Source: Anaerolineales bacterium (GTDB lineage: Bacteria > Chloroflexota > Anaerolineae > Promineifilales > Promineifilaceae). From it: a DNA stretch of 8,131 nucleotides. Below the pieces are notes generated by a model. It was not told the DNA's origin. It saw only the letters and a program-made list of their open reading frames with translations, and made no database searches. The DNA lies in NCBI GenBank assembly GCA_020432595.1, contig JAGQGA010000222.1:1-8131 (forward strand), written 5' to 3'. Position 1 is the first letter of the stretch. Each line of letters starts with the position of its first letter. Of the stretch, positions 6,429 to 8,131 are shown piece after piece. The translations under genes were made by a program, and so were the position numbers.

Positions 6429-6457
6429 ATTATAATGTTGGTTAGGGGAGTTGGCAA
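6429..6457 (-). promoter_or_regulatory. Strong sigma70-type promoter for the three-gene operon
   Basis: Read on the minus strand, TTGCCA (6457-6452) matches five of six -35 positions, the spacer is 17 bases, and TATAAT (6434-6429) is a perfect -10 box. Transcription would start near 6422, giving a leader of about 70 bases that contains the hairpin at 6409-6382. Confidence 0.75.
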
Positions 6458-6491
6458 ACAGAGATCAGGGGATAAGCTACTCAAATGCCGC

Positions 6492-6507
6492 GCACCGCAG
6501 ACGGTGC
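6492..6507 (-). terminator. Hairpin just after the Nudix stop codon, no U-run
   Basis: GCACCG and CGGTGC form a six-base stem with a four-base loop, starting eight bases beyond the Nudix TAA on the minus strand. It is followed by GCGGCATTTG, so there is no proper U-run. It may stabilise the mRNA 3' end or be a weak terminator. Confidence 0.35.
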
Positions 6508-6514
6508 AAGGTGC

Positions 6515-7111
6515 TTATGCTTGGGCAGAAAAATGACCCAATTCCTGTAAAATATAATGGGTTGTCGGCGAAATGGGTTTGTTATTCACGGTCATCAAAT
6601 TTTCTATTTCTGCCAGTGTTACCATGACATTTGATCGCCCCGTTGAAAACCACTTGAGCGTATTGTTTAGCTGTTGGGCATCAAGTGCTAACTGCGGGAA
6701 TAACGAAACTTCAAACACAACAAACTGATACTCCTTCATTCGCTTTTCTCGCCGTGAATATTGGCGCATTTCAAGCTGGAGCATCTCACGCCCGATCTGG
6801 CAATCTTTCGCAACGCCCAGCCCGGTTTCTTCTTCTAGCTCTCGGCCAATCGTTCGCAGAAAGCTATTATCATCCCCTTTGCCATTGTCCATTTTGCCGC
6901 CAATCAAATTGTACATGCGCCAATTTTCGTTCCATTGCAGCAAATAACGGCGGTTTGCTCCCGCTCCCAAAGCAATCAACGCGAACGCACTACGCTGTTT
7001 GACTGCACCTGCCCATTGTTGATGGGCAACGGAATCAAACCGGTTGGAGAAATAGAGCGGAGATTGGGAAGTCAACATAGCTACAAATACATTCCTTCTT
7101 TTCTTTGTCAC
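6515..7111 (-). CDS. Nudix hydrolase
   Basis: The protein (198 residues from GTG 7111-7109) has a Nudix box whose catalytic half is intact: RELEEETGL at residues 90-98 supplies the REUXEEXGU glutamates that bind the divalent metal. The first half, GGKMDNGKGDDNSFLRTIG (71-89), is several residues longer than the standard GX5EX7 spacing and has Asn where the first Glu is usual. Nudix enzymes cleave nucleoside diphosphates linked to another moiety; the substrate cannot be read here. The start is chosen because AGAGG lies six bases before GTG 7111; the in-frame TTG at 7114 is only three bases from it, and ATG 7078-7076 is too far away. The gene has its own intergenic gaps on both sides and shows lower GC content than the polysaccharide genes, so it may be a separate transcription unit. 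Confidence 0.85.
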   Translation of the reverse strand: MTKKRRNVFVAMLTSQSPLYFSNRFDSVAHQQWAGAVKQRSAFALIALGAGANRRYLLQWNENWRMYNLIGGKMDNGKGDDNSFLRTIGRELEEETGLGVAKDCQIGREMLQLEMRQYSRREKRMKEYQFVVFEVSLFPQLALDAQQLNNTLKWFSTGRSNVMVTLAEIENLMTVNNKPISPTTHYILQELGHFSAQA

Positions 7112-7224
7112 CAAGTACCTCTATTTTGGAATGGATAACAGACAAAATCAGTAGTACTTTGGTGCAAACGAGGGTTATGTCGAGGCTAAATCATTGCCAA
7201 TAGTACTAATTCGCCAACGGCCGT

Positions 7225-8131
7225 TTATCCTCCCTCAGCTAACAACCCCTCATAAATGCCCATAAGCTGCCGCGCCGACTGCTCCCAACGAAAGTGCCGC
7301 GCCTGCCGAAAACCAGCCCCAACCAGCTTGGTACGCCGCTGCCCGTCCCCCAGCAAATTTAGCATCGCCGCCGTCCACCCCGCTTCGTCATAGGGCGACA
7401 GCAACACCGTCGCCTGCCCTGCCACCTCCGGCAGGCAAGAGGCATCCGAACTAATGATTGGCACGCCACACTGCATGGCTTCCAGCAGCGGCAGCCCAAA
7501 CCCTTCATACAGGCTGGGAAAAACAAACAGAGCCGCACCGCTGTAAAGCGCGGGTAAATCGTCGTCATCGGCAAAACCAACAAAACGCACCCGCTCCTCC
7601 AGCCCTTGCCGCGCTATTTCGTCCATCATCTCATCCATCAGCCACCCCTTGCCCCCGGCAATCACTAAGTTATGGGGCCATTGAGCGGCCACCGGCTGGA
7701 AGGCGCGAATAAGCATCTGGTAATTTTTGCGCGGCTGCACGGTACCAACGGCAAAGATGTAGGGTTGAGTGCCGAGGCGGTATTTGTGGCGAACGGCCGT
7801 TAACACCCCTTCCTCCCCCACCGGCTGAAACCGCTCATGCACCCCGCTGTACAACACCGACACCTTCCCCTGCGGCACTCCCCACAGCGACACCAAATCT
7901 GCCCGCGTCGCCTCCGAATCCGCCAAAATGTGGGTTGCCCGCCCCACCGACCATGGCACCACGCTGTTCAAATAGCGCACCAACGGCTCCGGGTATACCT
8001 CCGGGTAATGAGCAAACGACAAATCATGCACCGTCAGCAGCGTCGGAATTCTCCCCGCCACTGGCGGCAGCACAAAATCCGGCGAATGAAAAAGATCAAG
8101 CCGCCCCAGCACCCACTGCACCGGCAGCGGC
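7225..8131 (-). CDS. Glycosyltransferase family 4 protein, 5' end outside the window
   Basis: The reading frame is open to the right edge, so the N-terminal part, perhaps 80 residues, is missing; the GTG at 8121 is internal. The visible 300 or so residues contain most of a GT-B fold: the end of the N-terminal domain with DLFHSPDFVLPP and TVHDLSFAHYPEVY, then the Glycos_transf_1 domain from about YIFAVGTVQPRKNY, with VIAGGKG and the donor-binding EX7E motif in PSLYEGFGLPLLEAM, followed by GVPIISSD and LPEVAG. Members are retaining enzymes that transfer hexoses, often mannose or glucose, from nucleotide sugars during cytoplasmic assembly of surface glycans. The TAA stop overlaps one AACGGCCGTT copy (7216-7225). 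It is likely part of a polysaccharide gene set continuing to the right. Confidence 0.93.
   Translation of the reverse strand, partial: PLPVQWVLGRLDLFHSPDFVLPPVAGRIPTLLTVHDLSFAHYPEVYPEPLVRYLNSVVPWSVGRATHILADSEATRADLVSLWGVPQGKVSVLYSGVHERFQPVGEEGVLTAVRHKYRLGTQPYIFAVGTVQPRKNYQMLIRAFQPVAAQWPHNLVIAGGKGWLMDEMMDEIARQGLEERVRFVGFADDDDLPALYSGAALFVFPSLYEGFGLPLLEAMQCGVPIISSDASCLPEVAGQATVLLSPYDEAGWTAAMLNLLGDGQRRTKLVGAGFRQARHFRWEQSARQLMGIYEGLLAEGG

Larger units (their letters stand above)
471..7801. repeat. Dispersed palindrome AACGGCCGTT, 13 perfect copies
   Basis: Perfect ten-base copies start at 471, 1692, 1726, 1812, 2856, 3958, 4110, 4294, 5295, 5460, 6135, 7216 and 7792. Five lie in the polymerase fusion gene, three in the broken membrane gene, two in the ATPase gene, one in the beta-flower gene, one inside the glycosyltransferase gene and one at its stop codon. 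None lies in the acpP, thioesterase or Nudix genes. A near copy, AACGGCCGTC, is at 2605. In many genes the site is read as Thr-Ala-Val; in others as Asn-Gly-Arg. Confidence 0.9.

Overview
The window looks like bacterial accessory or ordinary chromosomal DNA from a GC-rich, probably Chloroflexota-type organism (Anaerolineae-like). That placement is an inference. It rests on the architecture of the large polysaccharide polymerase-like protein, the dispersed short palindromes and heptad-type inverted repeats, and the gene content; no rRNA or other marker gene is present.

Layout. Bases 1-171 are non-coding and end in a small GC-rich palindrome. A very large plus-strand gene (172-3279) follows. 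It encodes an N-terminal membrane anchor, a TIM-barrel glycoside-hydrolase-like domain, a beta-sandwich domain, and a C-terminal multi-pass O-antigen polymerase/ligase (Wzy/WaaL-like) domain. A weak terminator and a clear sigma70-type promoter then lead into a small, AT-richer acyl carrier protein gene (3455-3703). A perfect 15-bp inverted repeat separates it from a convergent minus-strand block.

The minus-strand block runs from a strong promoter at 6457-6429 through a beta-flower repeat protein (6352-6002), a hotdog acyl-CoA thioesterase (5998-5522) and a magnesium-chelatase-I-like AAA+ ATPase (5525-4395). These three are tightly packed, with a 3-nt gap and then an ATGA overlap. Downstream lies a membrane protein gene (4332-3748) interrupted by one in-frame TGA. 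Further right are a minus-strand Nudix hydrolase (7111-6515) and the 3' part of a GT4-family glycosyltransferase (7225 to the right edge).

The most notable signals are these. (1) The perfect palindrome AACGGCCGTT occurs 13 times in 8.1 kb, in several unrelated genes and on both coding strands, resembling the HIP1 phenomenon of cyanobacteria. (2) The glycosidase-like domain is fused to a Wzy-type polymerase and appears to have Asn where the catalytic nucleophile Glu is expected. (3) Heptad inverted repeats of one style lie between genes, supply the last codons and stop of the ATPase gene, and sit in frame inside the polymerase gene. (4) A TGA sits exactly where a TGG would restore a continuous membrane protein. 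(5) A terminator-like hairpin with a U-run lies between the best minus-strand promoter and its first gene. The polymerase fusion and the glycosyltransferase both suggest surface or exopolysaccharide work. I see no CRISPR array, tRNA, rRNA or transposase gene.
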